Shown here one piece after another: positions 20,367-29,274 of a DNA stretch of 64,000 nucleotides. The DNA is from Marinobacterium litorale DSM 23545 (GTDB lineage Bacteria > Pseudomonadota > Gammaproteobacteria > Pseudomonadales > Balneatricaceae): NCBI RefSeq assembly GCF_000428985.1, contig NZ_AUAZ01000001.1, forward strand, positions 1-64,000, given 5' to 3'. Every line of letters begins with the position of its first letter. Position 1 is the stretch's first letter. Both the position numbers and the translations under genes were made by a program. The notes under the pieces are model-generated. The model did no database searches. It worked only from the letters and a program-made list of their open reading frames with translations, and was not told where the DNA came from.

Positions 20367-22921
20367 GGCTCTTCGCTCCAGCTCGACTGCACCAGCTGCT
20401 GCGGACCGCTGCGGTGGTCAAAGTACCGGTCGGAGACCGCATTGGCTGCCGTACAGAGTAGCGTCTGTATCCGGGCCAGACGTTCATCCATGATTTCTCG
20501 GATGCCGCTGTCGGCCGCTTCCGCCAGTTCTGCCGGACGTGTTAGCTGGACCAGTGTCAGTGCTTCCAGAATGCTGCGGTGCTCTTCAGTCAGCACCGGT
20601 GAGCGTTCGCGACTCTGCAACTGTTCTATATGTTGGCGTAACAGGTCGATCTGGTAGTGCAGTGAGCGCGGGTTGGTCTTGTCGAGCATGATCAGGGTCA
20701 GACCCTGATCCAGCAGAGGCCGGGTCCGGTAGCGCCGACGGTAGGTGATCAGGACTTCGCTGGTTAGCAGGACTGTTTCTACCACCTGCTCCTGCTCCGA
20801 ATCTTCCAGAACCGGCACCAGTAGGGCCCGTAACAGCGCGGTGCTTTGCAGGGTGCGCTCCAGGCGCCGCCCCATCTCCAGGAAACGCCAGCCGAAGCCA
20901 CGAATCATGCTTTCCTGCGTCAGGCCCGACAGCGCCAGCAACGTGGTGACCAGTGGATCCAGTGCTTCTTCGGGCGCGGCTGTCAGGCCATTGCGTAGCT
21001 GAGCCGGTAACTGCGACAGCGCATCACGCAGGTCGTTGATCACCCGGTGGGTATCGGCAGAAAGCATCTCCTTGGTTTCTTCGGTGCAGTTGAGCATGGC
21101 CCGCAGATTGGCGGTGATACTGCCTGAACGCCGTGAATCAAGTATCACGGACAGCAGCTCATCCTCGGGTTTGGCCAGTGATGCACCACTGGGGCCATTA
21201 AAGCCGGGGTACGTCGTTGTGACCTGCGTCACCGCTTTGAGCAGCAGGTCGCGCACATTTTCGGGCAGAACACCGGTACTGTTGAGCTGGATAAATACGG
21301 TTCGCAGCAGGCGCATGCCCGCTTCCGCCCGTTCGCTGTAGCGGCCCAGCCAGAACAGGTTTTCCACCACGCGGCTGGGCAGGTCACTGGTCTGATCCTC
21401 GACAAACACCGGCGGGCGCTCTTCGATAAAGCTGACCCGGCGCTGGGGCTCGGAGGCGAGCACCCAGGTATCTTTGCTGGTGGCGCCCAGCTGGTTACTG
21501 ACAATCCACTGATCGCAGCTGCTGGCGACGCGGGTCAGTCCTCCCGGCATGATGCTGTAGGCGCTCTGGTCGGCGACGGCAAAGCCGCGCAGGACTGTGG
21601 GCCGAGGGAGCAGCTCGTTGTGTTGCCAGGATGGAGACGAGCCGGGCAGGTTGGCTTCCTGAGCAATGTAGTGCAGGGGGGCCGCGCAGATCTGCTGCTT
21701 GAGCTTTTCCAGCTGCGCCGGGTTCAGGGTCTGGCAGTAGACGCTCTGCTCACCGGCGCGTCGGGCCGTGGGCTTGATAATCAGTTTGTTCAGGTTTGCG
21801 AGGACATGGGATCGATCTTCCGGATCCCCCATCCACCAGGTTTTTGCGGAGGGCAGGGCTAACTCGTGACCGAGGAAAAAGTGTGCGATCTCGGGCAGGA
21901 ATTTATGCAGTGCCGGATTTTCCAGTACGCCCGAACCCAGTGGATTGGCAATGACAACGTTACCGGCGCGGGCAACCTCCAGCAAGCCTGCAACGCCCAG
22001 GTGTGAGTCCGAGCGCAGCTCCACCGGGTCACACCAGGTGTCATCCACACGACGCAGGATAATATCGACCCGGTGCAGCCCATCCAGTGACTTCATCCAG
22101 ACATACCCGTTTCGAACCGTGAGGTCACCGCCCTGAACCAGTGAGTAGCCCAGATAGTTGGCCAGGTAGGTATGTTCGAAATAGGTTTCGCTGTAGGCAC
22201 CCGGGGTCAGAATCACGACCCGCGGTGAATCGCCGTTGGGTGAAAGCGATGCCATTTTGCGCCGCATCGCCTGGAAAAACAGCGACAGGCGGTGTACCTG
22301 GCTGTCGCGGAACAGGCTCGGCAAAACCCGCGACATCACGGTCCGGTTTTCCAGCGCATAACCGGCGCCACTGGGTGCCTGGGTGCGATCACCGATGACT
22401 GTCATTTGGCCATCGCAATTTCGAACCATATCGACACCGTGCAGGATTAGCTGTTTGTCACCGGGAATACGTACGCCCTGACAGGCACGCAGAAATCCAT
22501 GGTGGGAGTAAAGCAGCTCCGGCGGGATGATGCGGTGCCGGATCAGTTCCCGGGGGCCATAGAGGTCTTTCAGGATCAAATCGAACAGCTCTGCGCGCTC
22601 GACCAGGCCGGTCTCAATGCGGCTCCACTCTTCGCTGTCGATCAGCAGTGGGATCGGATCCAGGCCCCAGGTACGGCTGGTATCCGCCTCGCCGGCGATG
22701 TTGTATGTAGCACCGTCGTCACGGAGGATGCGCAACGCTTTCCTCTGACGGTCGCTGAGGCCCTCGGTCCCCATGGCGGTCAGCCCTTCGAGCAGGTAGC
22801 GCCAGTGTTCGCGCACCTTGCCTTCGGGGCTGTACACTTCGTCATAGAAGCTGTCCGGTCTTGAGTAACGCAGGGCGTTCTCGACCGGTTTCAGGCTATC
22901 TTGCGTTGCCACGTGATCCAC
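20363..22921 (-). CDS. Fused circularly permuted ATP-grasp and alpha-E domain protein
   Basis: An 852-residue protein starting at a GTG (a second in-frame GTG at 22912 is possible). Residues about 20-500 match the circularly permuted type 2 ATP-grasp family (SFYDEVYSPEGKVREHWRYLL, GIRIPGDKQ-like and HEFLPEIAHFF-like blocks). Residues about 520-850 match the all-helical alpha-E domain (VVENLFWLGRYSERAEAGMRLLRTV). Compared with the separate ATP-grasp gene at 27.3-28.8 kb, key loops have changed. The ESGGYGM glycine loop reads RRAGEQSV, DLRPFIL reads VLRGFAV, and GGGSKDTW reads GATSKDTW. It overlaps the transglutaminase gene downstream by 4 bp. A carboxylate-amine ligase or a catalytically weakened partner are both possible. 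Confidence 0.87.
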   Translation of the reverse strand: MDHVATQDSLKPVENALRYSRPDSFYDEVYSPEGKVREHWRYLLEGLTAMGTEGLSDRQRKALRILRDDGATYNIAGEADTSRTWGLDPIPLLIDSEEWSRIETGLVERAELFDLILKDLYGPRELIRHRIIPPELLYSHHGFLRACQGVRIPGDKQLILHGVDMVRNCDGQMTVIGDRTQAPSGAGYALENRTVMSRVLPSLFRDSQVHRLSLFFQAMRRKMASLSPNGDSPRVVILTPGAYSETYFEHTYLANYLGYSLVQGGDLTVRNGYVWMKSLDGLHRVDIILRRVDDTWCDPVELRSDSHLGVAGLLEVARAGNVVIANPLGSGVLENPALHKFLPEIAHFFLGHELALPSAKTWWMGDPEDRSHVLANLNKLIIKPTARRAGEQSVYCQTLNPAQLEKLKQQICAAPLHYIAQEANLPGSSPSWQHNELLPRPTVLRGFAVADQSAYSIMPGGLTRVASSCDQWIVSNQLGATSKDTWVLASEPQRRVSFIEERPPVFVEDQTSDLPSRVVENLFWLGRYSERAEAGMRLLRTVFIQLNSTGVLPENVRDLLLKAVTQVTTTYPGFNGPSGASLAKPEDELLSVILDSRRSGSITANLRAMLNCTEETKEMLSADTHRVINDLRDALSQLPAQLRNGLTAAPEEALDPLVTTLLALSGLTQESMIRGFGWRFLEMGRRLERTLQSTALLRALLVPVLEDSEQEQVVETVLLTSEVLITYRRRYRTRPLLDQGLTLIMLDKTNPRSLHYQIDLLRQHIEQLQSRERSPVLTEEHRSILEALTLVQLTRPAELAEAADSGIREIMDERLARIQTLLCTAANAVSDRYFDHRSGPQQLVQSSWSEEP

Positions 22922-22953
22922 TCAGTTTTTGGTCCGTCAAGCGAGAAAATGAA

Positions 22954-22986
22954 AAGCGGGCGTCATCATAGGAGATTTGCCCGCTT
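22954..22986 (-). terminator. Terminator-like hairpin inside the peptide-ligase gene run
   Basis: On the minus strand AAGCGGGC and GCCCGCTT (22986-22979 and 22961-22954) form an 8-bp stem with a 17-nt loop, followed by TTCATTTTC. It lies in the 89-bp gap between the DUF2126 gene and the fusion gene, so it may end or attenuate transcription between the two sets. Confidence 0.5.
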
Positions 22987-23010
22987 CAGGCCAGAAAGCC
23001 GTGCCCCAAA

Positions 23011-26000
23011 TCAGGGCTCTCGCCGCAGGTCCAACGTGTAGGGGTACTCGTTGCTGGGCTCCTCCGGCGGCGGTGCCATCGGGCGAGGGCCCTCCTTATT
23101 GGGGAAGAACTCCCGCAGGGCTTCATGGAAGGGGGGCGGTGTCACGGCACCCGGTGTATGCCCGTAATCCCAGAATCGGTTAACGCGTCGCGACTCTGCC
23201 TCAAACGCATTGATCGGCTGAGTGTCATAACTACGTCCGCCGGGATGGGTGACGTGATAGGTGCAGCCGCCGATCGAGTGGCCATTCCATGTATCGATCA
23301 GGTCGAACACCAGCGGTGCATGGATGCCGATGGTGGGGTGCAGGGCTGAGGGCGGGTCCCAGGCTCGATACCGCACACCACCCACGTATTCGCCGTGACG
23401 GCCGGTGCTATGCAGTGGCACCCGACGCCCGTTACAGGCCAGCACGTAGCGACTGTCGGTCAGGCCGGTTACACGGGCCTGCAGGCGCTCCACCGAGGAG
23501 TCCACATAACGTGCGGTACCAAAACTGGAGATCTCTTCACCGAGCACATGCCAGGGTTCGATCGCCCAGCGCAGCTCGATTTGGATATCGTCGATCTGCA
23601 CACGGCCATAGTGCGGAAAACGGAACTCTTCAAACGGTGCCAGCCATTCCAGTTGGAAGGGTAGACCGTGGGCCTGAAGATCATTCACCACATCGCGCAG
23701 GTCAGACCAGACATAGTGCGGCAGCATAAACCGGTCATGCAGCTCCGTACCCCAGCGCGCCAGGGGCTTGCGGTACGGCTCCTTCCAGAAACGGGCGACC
23801 AGTGCACGGAGCAGCAGCACCTGAACCAGCGACATCTGTGCATGGGGCGGCATTTCGAAGCCGCGGAACTCCAGTATACCCTGGCGACCCGAGGCGGTGC
23901 CCGGCGCATAGAGTTTGTCGATACAGAACTCGGAGCGGTGGGTGTTACCGGTGATATCCACCAGCAGGTTACGCATCAAGCGATCAACCAGCCAGGGTTT
24001 GTCGACAAGGCCTTCCGGCATCTGCTGGAAGGCGATCTCCAGCTCATACAGCGCTTCGTGACGTCCTTCGTCGACGCGCGGAGCCTGGCTGGTCGGACCG
24101 ATAAACATGCCCGAGAACAGGTAAGACAGCGCCGGGTGGTGTTGCCAGTATGTGACGAGAGAACGCAGCAGATCCGGGCGACGCAACAGCGGGCTGTCCG
24201 CGGGCGTAACACCGCCCAGGGTCACGTGGTTACCGCCGCCTGTGCCACCATGACGGCCGTCGATCATGAATTTCTCAGTGCCCAGGCGTGACAGCCGTGC
24301 CTCGTCGTACAGCGCGGTGGTGTTTTCCACCAGTTCCTTCCAGCTCGTGGCCGGGTGGATATTGACCTCGATGACACCGGGGTCCGGTGTAACCAGCAGT
24401 TTCTGCAGGCGGGAGTCCTTGGGGGGCTCATAACCCTCAATGACCACCGGCAGGTTAAGTTCGGCTGCGGTATGCTCGATGGCATTAATCAGGCCGACGT
24501 AGTGCTCCAGATACTGCAGCGGCGGCAGGAACAGATACAGCCGTCCATCACGCGGTTCGATGCAGAGTGCAGTCTTGACCACATCAACCCATTTGCCTTC
24601 GCCGGATTCCTCCTGGGCATCCGCGTCTGGCATGATCTGGCGGTTATCAGCGCTGTTGATAGTCTCCTGTGACGGCTTCATATCCGCGAAGGGGCGGTAG
24701 CTCGGCAGTGGTGACTGTTCCGCGAACGGATCACGCTCGGGCTCGATTTCGGCCTCTTCGCGAGCGACCCAGGGCAGGGTGCTCAGCGGTAGCCGGAAGC
24801 CCAGCGGTGAGTCACCGGGGATCAGTGTCAGCTGCTCGCGCCTGAGCTCCCAGGGCGATGAACGCCAGCTCTGCTGGCCATAGTGCCAACCCAGCGGCAG
24901 CACATAGCCGGTTGGGGTATCCAGTCCACGGTCAAGCAGTTTGGCTAGACGCTTGCGCTCCAGATCATCCTTAAGGTTGATCTTTTTCGGATCCACGTTG
25001 ACCGGTAGCTGCTGCTCCTGCCAGAGGTAGTAAAGTGCATCCTCATGGGCCTCGATCAGATACTTGTGATCGACATCCAGGCGTTGGCACAGGGTTTTCA
25101 TAAACCACTGCGCCTCCGCGAGGCCGAAGCCGTAGTTCTTATCGACCCGAGCCAGAAGTTTGGGATCATGCCACAGAGGCTCGCCGTCGGTACGCCAGTA
25201 GCAGCCCAGCGCCCAGCGTGGAACTTCTTCGCCGGGATACCATTTGCCCTGCCCGTAATGGAGCAGACCTTCGGGCGCGAAACGCGAACGCAGCCGCAAC
25301 AGCAGGTCTTTGGCCAGGCGCAGTTTATCGTCACCCAGGGCCTCGATATTCCATTGCGCGGAGTCCATATCGTCAATCGAGACGAAGGTGGGCTCGCCGC
25401 CCATGGTCAGACGCACATCGCCCGCTTCAAGCTCCTCGTCGATGGCTTTGCCCAGCGCATCGATACAGGCCCACTGCTCCTCACTGTATGGCTTGGTTAC
25501 ACGAGGGTCTTCGTGAATACGGAACACCTCGTTGGCGTAGGCGAACTCCACCTCACACTTATCGGAGTAGCCGGTAACCGGGGCGGCCGATGCGGGGGAG
25601 GGAGTACAGGCCAGCGGGATATGGCCCTCACCGGCAAAGAGACCGGAGGTTGGATCGAGTCCGACCCAGCCGGCCCCCGGGATAAACACTTCGCACCAGG
25701 CGTGCAGGTCGGTAAAGTCCTCGGCAGCGCCGGAGGGACCATCCAATGCTTCCTGATCCTGTTTGAGTTGAACCAGGTAGCCGGAGACAAAGCGTGCCGC
25801 CAGACCCAGCTTGCGGAGGATCTGAACCAGAAGCCAAGCACTGTCGCGGCAGGAGCCTTTGGCCAGTTCGAGTGTTTCCTCGCAGGTTTGTACACCGGGC
25901 TCCATGCGGATGCCGTACTCGATCTCTTTTTCGAGTCGCTGATTCAAATGAACCAGGAAATCGATGATGCGGGTTTTATCGCGCGGTACGCTTTTGACCC

Positions 26001-26388
26001 AGGTGTCGAGCTGCTCACCCTCTTCCATGACTTCGAGGTAGGGCTGCAGTTCTTTCTTCAGCGCATCGTCGTAGGTAAAGGGGTAGTTCTCTGCATACTC
26101 TTCGACAAAAAAGTCGAAGGGGTTGATCACCGTCATATCGGCGATCACCTCCACCTCAAACTTGAACTTGCGCGTTTTTTCCGGGAATACCAGGCGTGCC
26201 AGATAGTTACCGAACGGGTCCTGCTGCCAGTTGATAAAGTGGTTGTCTGGCTCGATCTTCAGACTATAGCTGTGGATATGGGTGCGAGAATGAGCTGCCG
26301 GCCGCAGGCGAAGAACATGCGGCGACAGGTTGACGGCACGATCGAACTGGTACTCGGTGGAGTGGCGAATCGCGATACGAATAGTCAC
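23011..26388 (-). CDS. Transglutaminase fused to DUF2126 putative amidoligase
   Basis: A 1125-residue protein from a GTG with AGGA 8 bp upstream. Residues about 1-290 are a transglutaminase-like module. Its N-terminal beta domain (RIAIRHSTEYQFDRAVNLSP) is followed by Cys in GSCRDSAWLLVQILR, His in DLHAWCEVFIPGAGW and Asp in GLDPTSGLFAG. The large C-terminal part is DUF2126, including LTMGGEPTFVSIDD, DGRHGGTGGGNHVTLGG and SYLFSGMFIGPTSQAPRVDE. DUF2126 is placed in the glutamine-synthetase-like amidoligase class on structural grounds. The pairing suggests one chain that both joins and trims amide bonds. It follows the alpha-E gene after 12 bp. Length and order are standard for the family, and no signal peptide is present. 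Confidence 0.88.
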   Translation of the reverse strand: MTIRIAIRHSTEYQFDRAVNLSPHVLRLRPAAHSRTHIHSYSLKIEPDNHFINWQQDPFGNYLARLVFPEKTRKFKFEVEVIADMTVINPFDFFVEEYAENYPFTYDDALKKELQPYLEVMEEGEQLDTWVKSVPRDKTRIIDFLVHLNQRLEKEIEYGIRMEPGVQTCEETLELAKGSCRDSAWLLVQILRKLGLAARFVSGYLVQLKQDQEALDGPSGAAEDFTDLHAWCEVFIPGAGWVGLDPTSGLFAGEGHIPLACTPSPASAAPVTGYSDKCEVEFAYANEVFRIHEDPRVTKPYSEEQWACIDALGKAIDEELEAGDVRLTMGGEPTFVSIDDMDSAQWNIEALGDDKLRLAKDLLLRLRSRFAPEGLLHYGQGKWYPGEEVPRWALGCYWRTDGEPLWHDPKLLARVDKNYGFGLAEAQWFMKTLCQRLDVDHKYLIEAHEDALYYLWQEQQLPVNVDPKKINLKDDLERKRLAKLLDRGLDTPTGYVLPLGWHYGQQSWRSSPWELRREQLTLIPGDSPLGFRLPLSTLPWVAREEAEIEPERDPFAEQSPLPSYRPFADMKPSQETINSADNRQIMPDADAQEESGEGKWVDVVKTALCIEPRDGRLYLFLPPLQYLEHYVGLINAIEHTAAELNLPVVIEGYEPPKDSRLQKLLVTPDPGVIEVNIHPATSWKELVENTTALYDEARLSRLGTEKFMIDGRHGGTGGGNHVTLGGVTPADSPLLRRPDLLRSLVTYWQHHPALSYLFSGMFIGPTSQAPRVDEGRHEALYELEIAFQQMPEGLVDKPWLVDRLMRNLLVDITGNTHRSEFCIDKLYAPGTASGRQGILEFRGFEMPPHAQMSLVQVLLLRALVARFWKEPYRKPLARWGTELHDRFMLPHYVWSDLRDVVNDLQAHGLPFQLEWLAPFEEFRFPHYGRVQIDDIQIELRWAIEPWHVLGEEISSFGTARYVDSSVERLQARVTGLTDSRYVLACNGRRVPLHSTGRHGEYVGGVRYRAWDPPSALHPTIGIHAPLVFDLIDTWNGHSIGGCTYHVTHPGGRSYDTQPINAFEAESRRVNRFWDYGHTPGAVTPPPFHEALREFFPNKEGPRPMAPPPEEPSNEYPYTLDLRREP

Positions 26389-26400
26389 GGCTTAGGTCCT

Positions 26401-27330
26401 TCAGGGTACTGGAAACCAGGTTTCGGCAATGGCTTCATGCAATGAACCGAACTGTACCTGCAAATCGTTCAGGAAATCGCGGAAATCGTTACCCAGGTCG
26501 GTATCCGATTCGATCTTGAGCGCATCAAGCTTGATACTCTTGATCTTCTTATGCACGTTCTCATTCTTGGGGAGTTTTCCTGCCGCCACATCCATCTGGG
26601 TCAGACAGAATTGGATCGCCCGCGGGAAGTGCGGATCTTCCAGCATGAAATTGGCGACCTCCGGCCCATAAACCGGCCCTTTGATTGTCTTGCGATAGGC
26701 CATATACGCGCTGGCCGAGCGCAATACGTTGCCCCAGACAATCTGGCGCAGGTTAACACTGGCATCTCCGTTGGCTTCCAACAGGCCAAATGCACCCGCA
26801 TCCAGGATACGGGTGGTCATATCCGCCCGTTCGAGATCTCGCCCGAGCTTCATGAACTGCCAACCGGCATCATGGCTCATGGTGCCGTAGAGCAGTCCCG
26901 ACAGCATCTGGCAGCCCTTGATGACCTCGGACAGGAACTCGTGGCGCTGGGAGCGGTTGATCCCTTGTTGGATGTTGTTCTTGGCAAAGAGGTAGACCTC
27001 GTTGATCAGCTCCCAGGTTTCTGCCGGAACCACATCACGGGATGTGCGAATGTTCTCGCGCACCATCTTCAGTGCCGACAGCATGGAGCTGGGATTGGTG
27101 TCGTCCGAAAGCATAAACTTGACGACGTTACGCTCGTCCTGGTTCTTGTAGCGGTCCTCGAACAGTTCGGTTGCACTGTTCAGAATGACCAGGTTGTACC
27201 AGCCGATATCGATCTCATTGGGGATATCGAACAGCAGCTTGTCGTAGACGTTAACCAGGCGGGCGGTGTTTTCGACACGCTCCAGATAACGGGATGTCCA
27301 GTACAGACGTTCAGCAACTTTGGATAGCAT
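26401..27330 (-). CDS. Alpha-E domain protein (DUF403)
   Basis: A 309-residue all-helical protein starting at ATG 27330, 7 bp after GGAGG; a TTG at 27336 is also in frame. The N-terminus LSKVAERLYWTSRYLERVENTARL is the alpha-E signature, and the body is a bundle of amphipathic helices. The domain has no proven biochemical activity. It occurs almost always beside circularly permuted ATP-grasp and transglutaminase genes and is proposed to help the ligase. It follows the ATP-grasp gene with a 2-bp gap and corresponds to the C-terminal half of the fusion protein at 20.4-22.9 kb. Confidence 0.88.
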   Translation of the reverse strand: MLSKVAERLYWTSRYLERVENTARLVNVYDKLLFDIPNEIDIGWYNLVILNSATELFEDRYKNQDERNVVKFMLSDDTNPSSMLSALKMVRENIRTSRDVVPAETWELINEVYLFAKNNIQQGINRSQRHEFLSEVIKGCQMLSGLLYGTMSHDAGWQFMKLGRDLERADMTTRILDAGAFGLLEANGDASVNLRQIVWGNVLRSASAYMAYRKTIKGPVYGPEVANFMLEDPHFPRAIQFCLTQMDVAAGKLPKNENVHKKIKSIKLDALKIESDTDLGNDFRDFLNDLQVQFGSLHEAIAETWFPVP

Positions 27331-27332
27331 GA

Positions 27333-28787
27333 TCAAACCTCCCCTGTTTCCACAATCCAGGTGTCCTTACTGCCCCCGCCCTGAGAGGAGTTGACCACCA
27401 GCGAGCCTTTGCGCATGGCAACGCGGGTCAGGCCACCGGTGGTGACGTAGATATTCTTGCCTTGCAGAATAAAGGGGCGCAGATCCAGATGGCGCGGCTC
27501 CAGAGCACCTTTCTCGACGATGGTTGGGGCCGTGGAAAGCTTCAAAGTGGGCTGAGCAATATAGTTGCGGGGATTCTCCTTGATCAGCTTGGCGAAGGCT
27601 GCTTGATCTTTCTTGGTGGAGTGAGGGCCTACCAGCATGCCGTAACCGCCCGATTCATTGGCCGGCTTGACCACAAGCTTGTCCAGGTTTTCCAGTACAA
27701 AGGCGCGCTGCTCTTCATCTTCGCAGAGATAGGTTTCCACGTTTTTGATGATCGGTTCCTCGTCCAGATAGTAGCGTATGATGTCCGGCACATAGGCGTA
27801 GACTACCTTGTCGTCGGCGACACCGGCGCCCGGTGCGTTGGCGAGTCCCACATTCCCTTTCTGCCAGGCGCGCATCAGGCCGGGAACACCCAGTGCGGAG
27901 TCCTTACGGAACACTTCTGGATCCAGGAACAGGTCGTCAATACGGCGGTAGATCACATCCACCCGTTCCAGTCCGCTGATTGTGCGCATGTAGACACAGT
28001 CGTCGTCGCTCACTACCAGGTCTGAGCCTTCTACCAGTTCCACACCCATCTGCTGAGCGAGGAAGGCGTGTTCAAAATAGGCCGAGTTGAATATGCCCGG
28101 AGTCAGGACGGCAACCACCGGCTTTTTCACTGTACGGGGGGAAAGTGACGCCAGCATGTCGAACAGGTTCGAGCAGTAATCGTCGACCGGAAGAATGCGA
28201 TCGTTTTCGAACAGCTCCGGCAGAACGCGCTTGGTAATCGCCCGGTTCTCGAGCATGTAAGAGACGCCGGAGGGAACGCGCAGGTTATCTTCGAGCACAT
28301 AAAACTCGCCGTCGCTATCGCGCACCAAATCAGTGCCGCAGATGTGTGCCCAAACCCCAAAAGGGGGCGAAATGCCGACACACTCGGGCCGAAAGTTCTT
28401 GGAAGCGGTAATAATATGCTCGGGAATGACGCCATCCTTGATGATCTTCTGATCGTGGTAGAGATCATCAATAAACATATTCAGCGCTTTAAGCCGCTGC
28501 TTGAGACCGGCGGCCGTTTTCTCCCACTGCTTGGCGGAGATAGTGCGTGGGATGATATCGAAGGGCCAGGCGCGGTCGATATTTCCCTCCTCGGTGTAGA
28601 CGGTAAAGCTTACCCCCATCTCCTGGATTGTGGCCTCAGCCATCTGACGCCGGGTTTCTACTTCCTCTTCACTCAGAGAGTTCAGATAGGAGATCAAGCG
28701 TTTTGCGGGAAGCCGGGGGTTGCCGGCTGGAGTGACCAGTTCATCGAAAAAATCCTGAGGTTCGTATCGCTTCCAATCCATACTCAT
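27333..28787 (-). CDS. Circularly permuted type 2 ATP-grasp protein
   Basis: About 484 residues from ATG 28787; TTG 28805 and ATGs 28799 and 28781 are in frame and none has a strong ribosome-binding site. It keeps the conserved blocks of the family: LVRDSDGEFYVLEDNLRVPSG, AVLTPGIFNSAYFEH, LVVKPANESGGYGM (nucleotide loop), DLRPFIL and SSQGGGSKDTW. Enzymes of this class are predicted carboxylate-amine ligases that build a peptide or amide bond from ATP. It is the first gene of the leftward run of five. The upstream region has REP-like repeats but no promoter I can defend. Confidence 0.87.
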   Translation of the reverse strand: MSMDWKRYEPQDFFDELVTPAGNPRLPAKRLISYLNSLSEEEVETRRQMAEATIQEMGVSFTVYTEEGNIDRAWPFDIIPRTISAKQWEKTAAGLKQRLKALNMFIDDLYHDQKIIKDGVIPEHIITASKNFRPECVGISPPFGVWAHICGTDLVRDSDGEFYVLEDNLRVPSGVSYMLENRAITKRVLPELFENDRILPVDDYCSNLFDMLASLSPRTVKKPVVAVLTPGIFNSAYFEHAFLAQQMGVELVEGSDLVVSDDDCVYMRTISGLERVDVIYRRIDDLFLDPEVFRKDSALGVPGLMRAWQKGNVGLANAPGAGVADDKVVYAYVPDIIRYYLDEEPIIKNVETYLCEDEEQRAFVLENLDKLVVKPANESGGYGMLVGPHSTKKDQAAFAKLIKENPRNYIAQPTLKLSTAPTIVEKGALEPRHLDLRPFILQGKNIYVTTGGLTRVAMRKGSLVVNSSQGGGSKDTWIVETGEV

Positions 28788-29274
28788 GAGTGAGTCCATC
28801 TTCAACTGGTGGCCGTTGTTCGGGTGGTACCGGATTGCCCGGTAACCCTCTGTTCTCTATGGTGTTCTTTGCCGGGTATGTTCCCGGAATAAGCGGCACT
28901 GTATCCGGGCTACCTCGTGCCCGTAGCCCGGCAGGAGCCGCCAGGCGTATGCCGGGGTCCTGTAAACATTAGCAATATATAAGCCATCGTCTGCTTGGCA
29001 CTCGGTTTTCCTTGACCAACGAGCCAAACACACGGCTGCACACCCTAACATCCAAAGGCGTCATGAATAAGTCGATGGCTCGATCTCGGTCACGAACCTG
29101 CTCATTGTCTGAAGCGGTATGGATGAGAGGATCCTCATATAGGTATAGCACTGGGATAAGCGGTGTAACAGGTTTTTGAGCCGTGTCAGGCGGGTGGGAT
29201 GCTAACGCAGGTGTTATTGCTGAGGGCTTCTATACTCAAGGTCATCGGTTTGTTGGTGGAGAGGTGATCGCGCT
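28788..29274. other. Non-coding gap with an inverted REP pair
   Basis: This stretch of about 490 bp separates the leftward ligase run from the rightward nfeD-stomatin pair. It holds two REP-like elements (28883-28955). Short frames inside are repeats read as protein and have no family match I recognise. Both divergent promoters must lie here, but I see no convincing -35/-10 pair. TATACT at about 29231-29236 is the best -10 candidate for the nfeD side. Confidence 0.4.
28883..28955. repeat. Inverted pair of REP-like palindromes
   Basis: The right copy (28923-28955, plus) begins GTAGCCCGGCAGGAGCC and ends GTATGCCGGGG. The left copy (28913-28883, minus) begins GTAGCCCGGATACAG and ends TTCCGGG. 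They face each other with 9 bp between, as in E. coli BIME or Pseudomonas REPIN doublets. The same head and tail recur at 54345 and 57592. Confidence 0.7.

Noticed and set aside
25045-26445. Rightward open frame of 466 codons opposite the DUF2126 and alpha-E genes
   Set aside because: It is antisense to two well-recognised families and has no domain I recognise. Long shadow frames are common in this GC-rich sequence.
28790-29151. Short open frames of about 60 codons in the gap before nfeD
   Set aside because: They read through REP-like palindromes (for example the segment LPGYGHEVARIQC), have no start signals and overlap each other on both strands.
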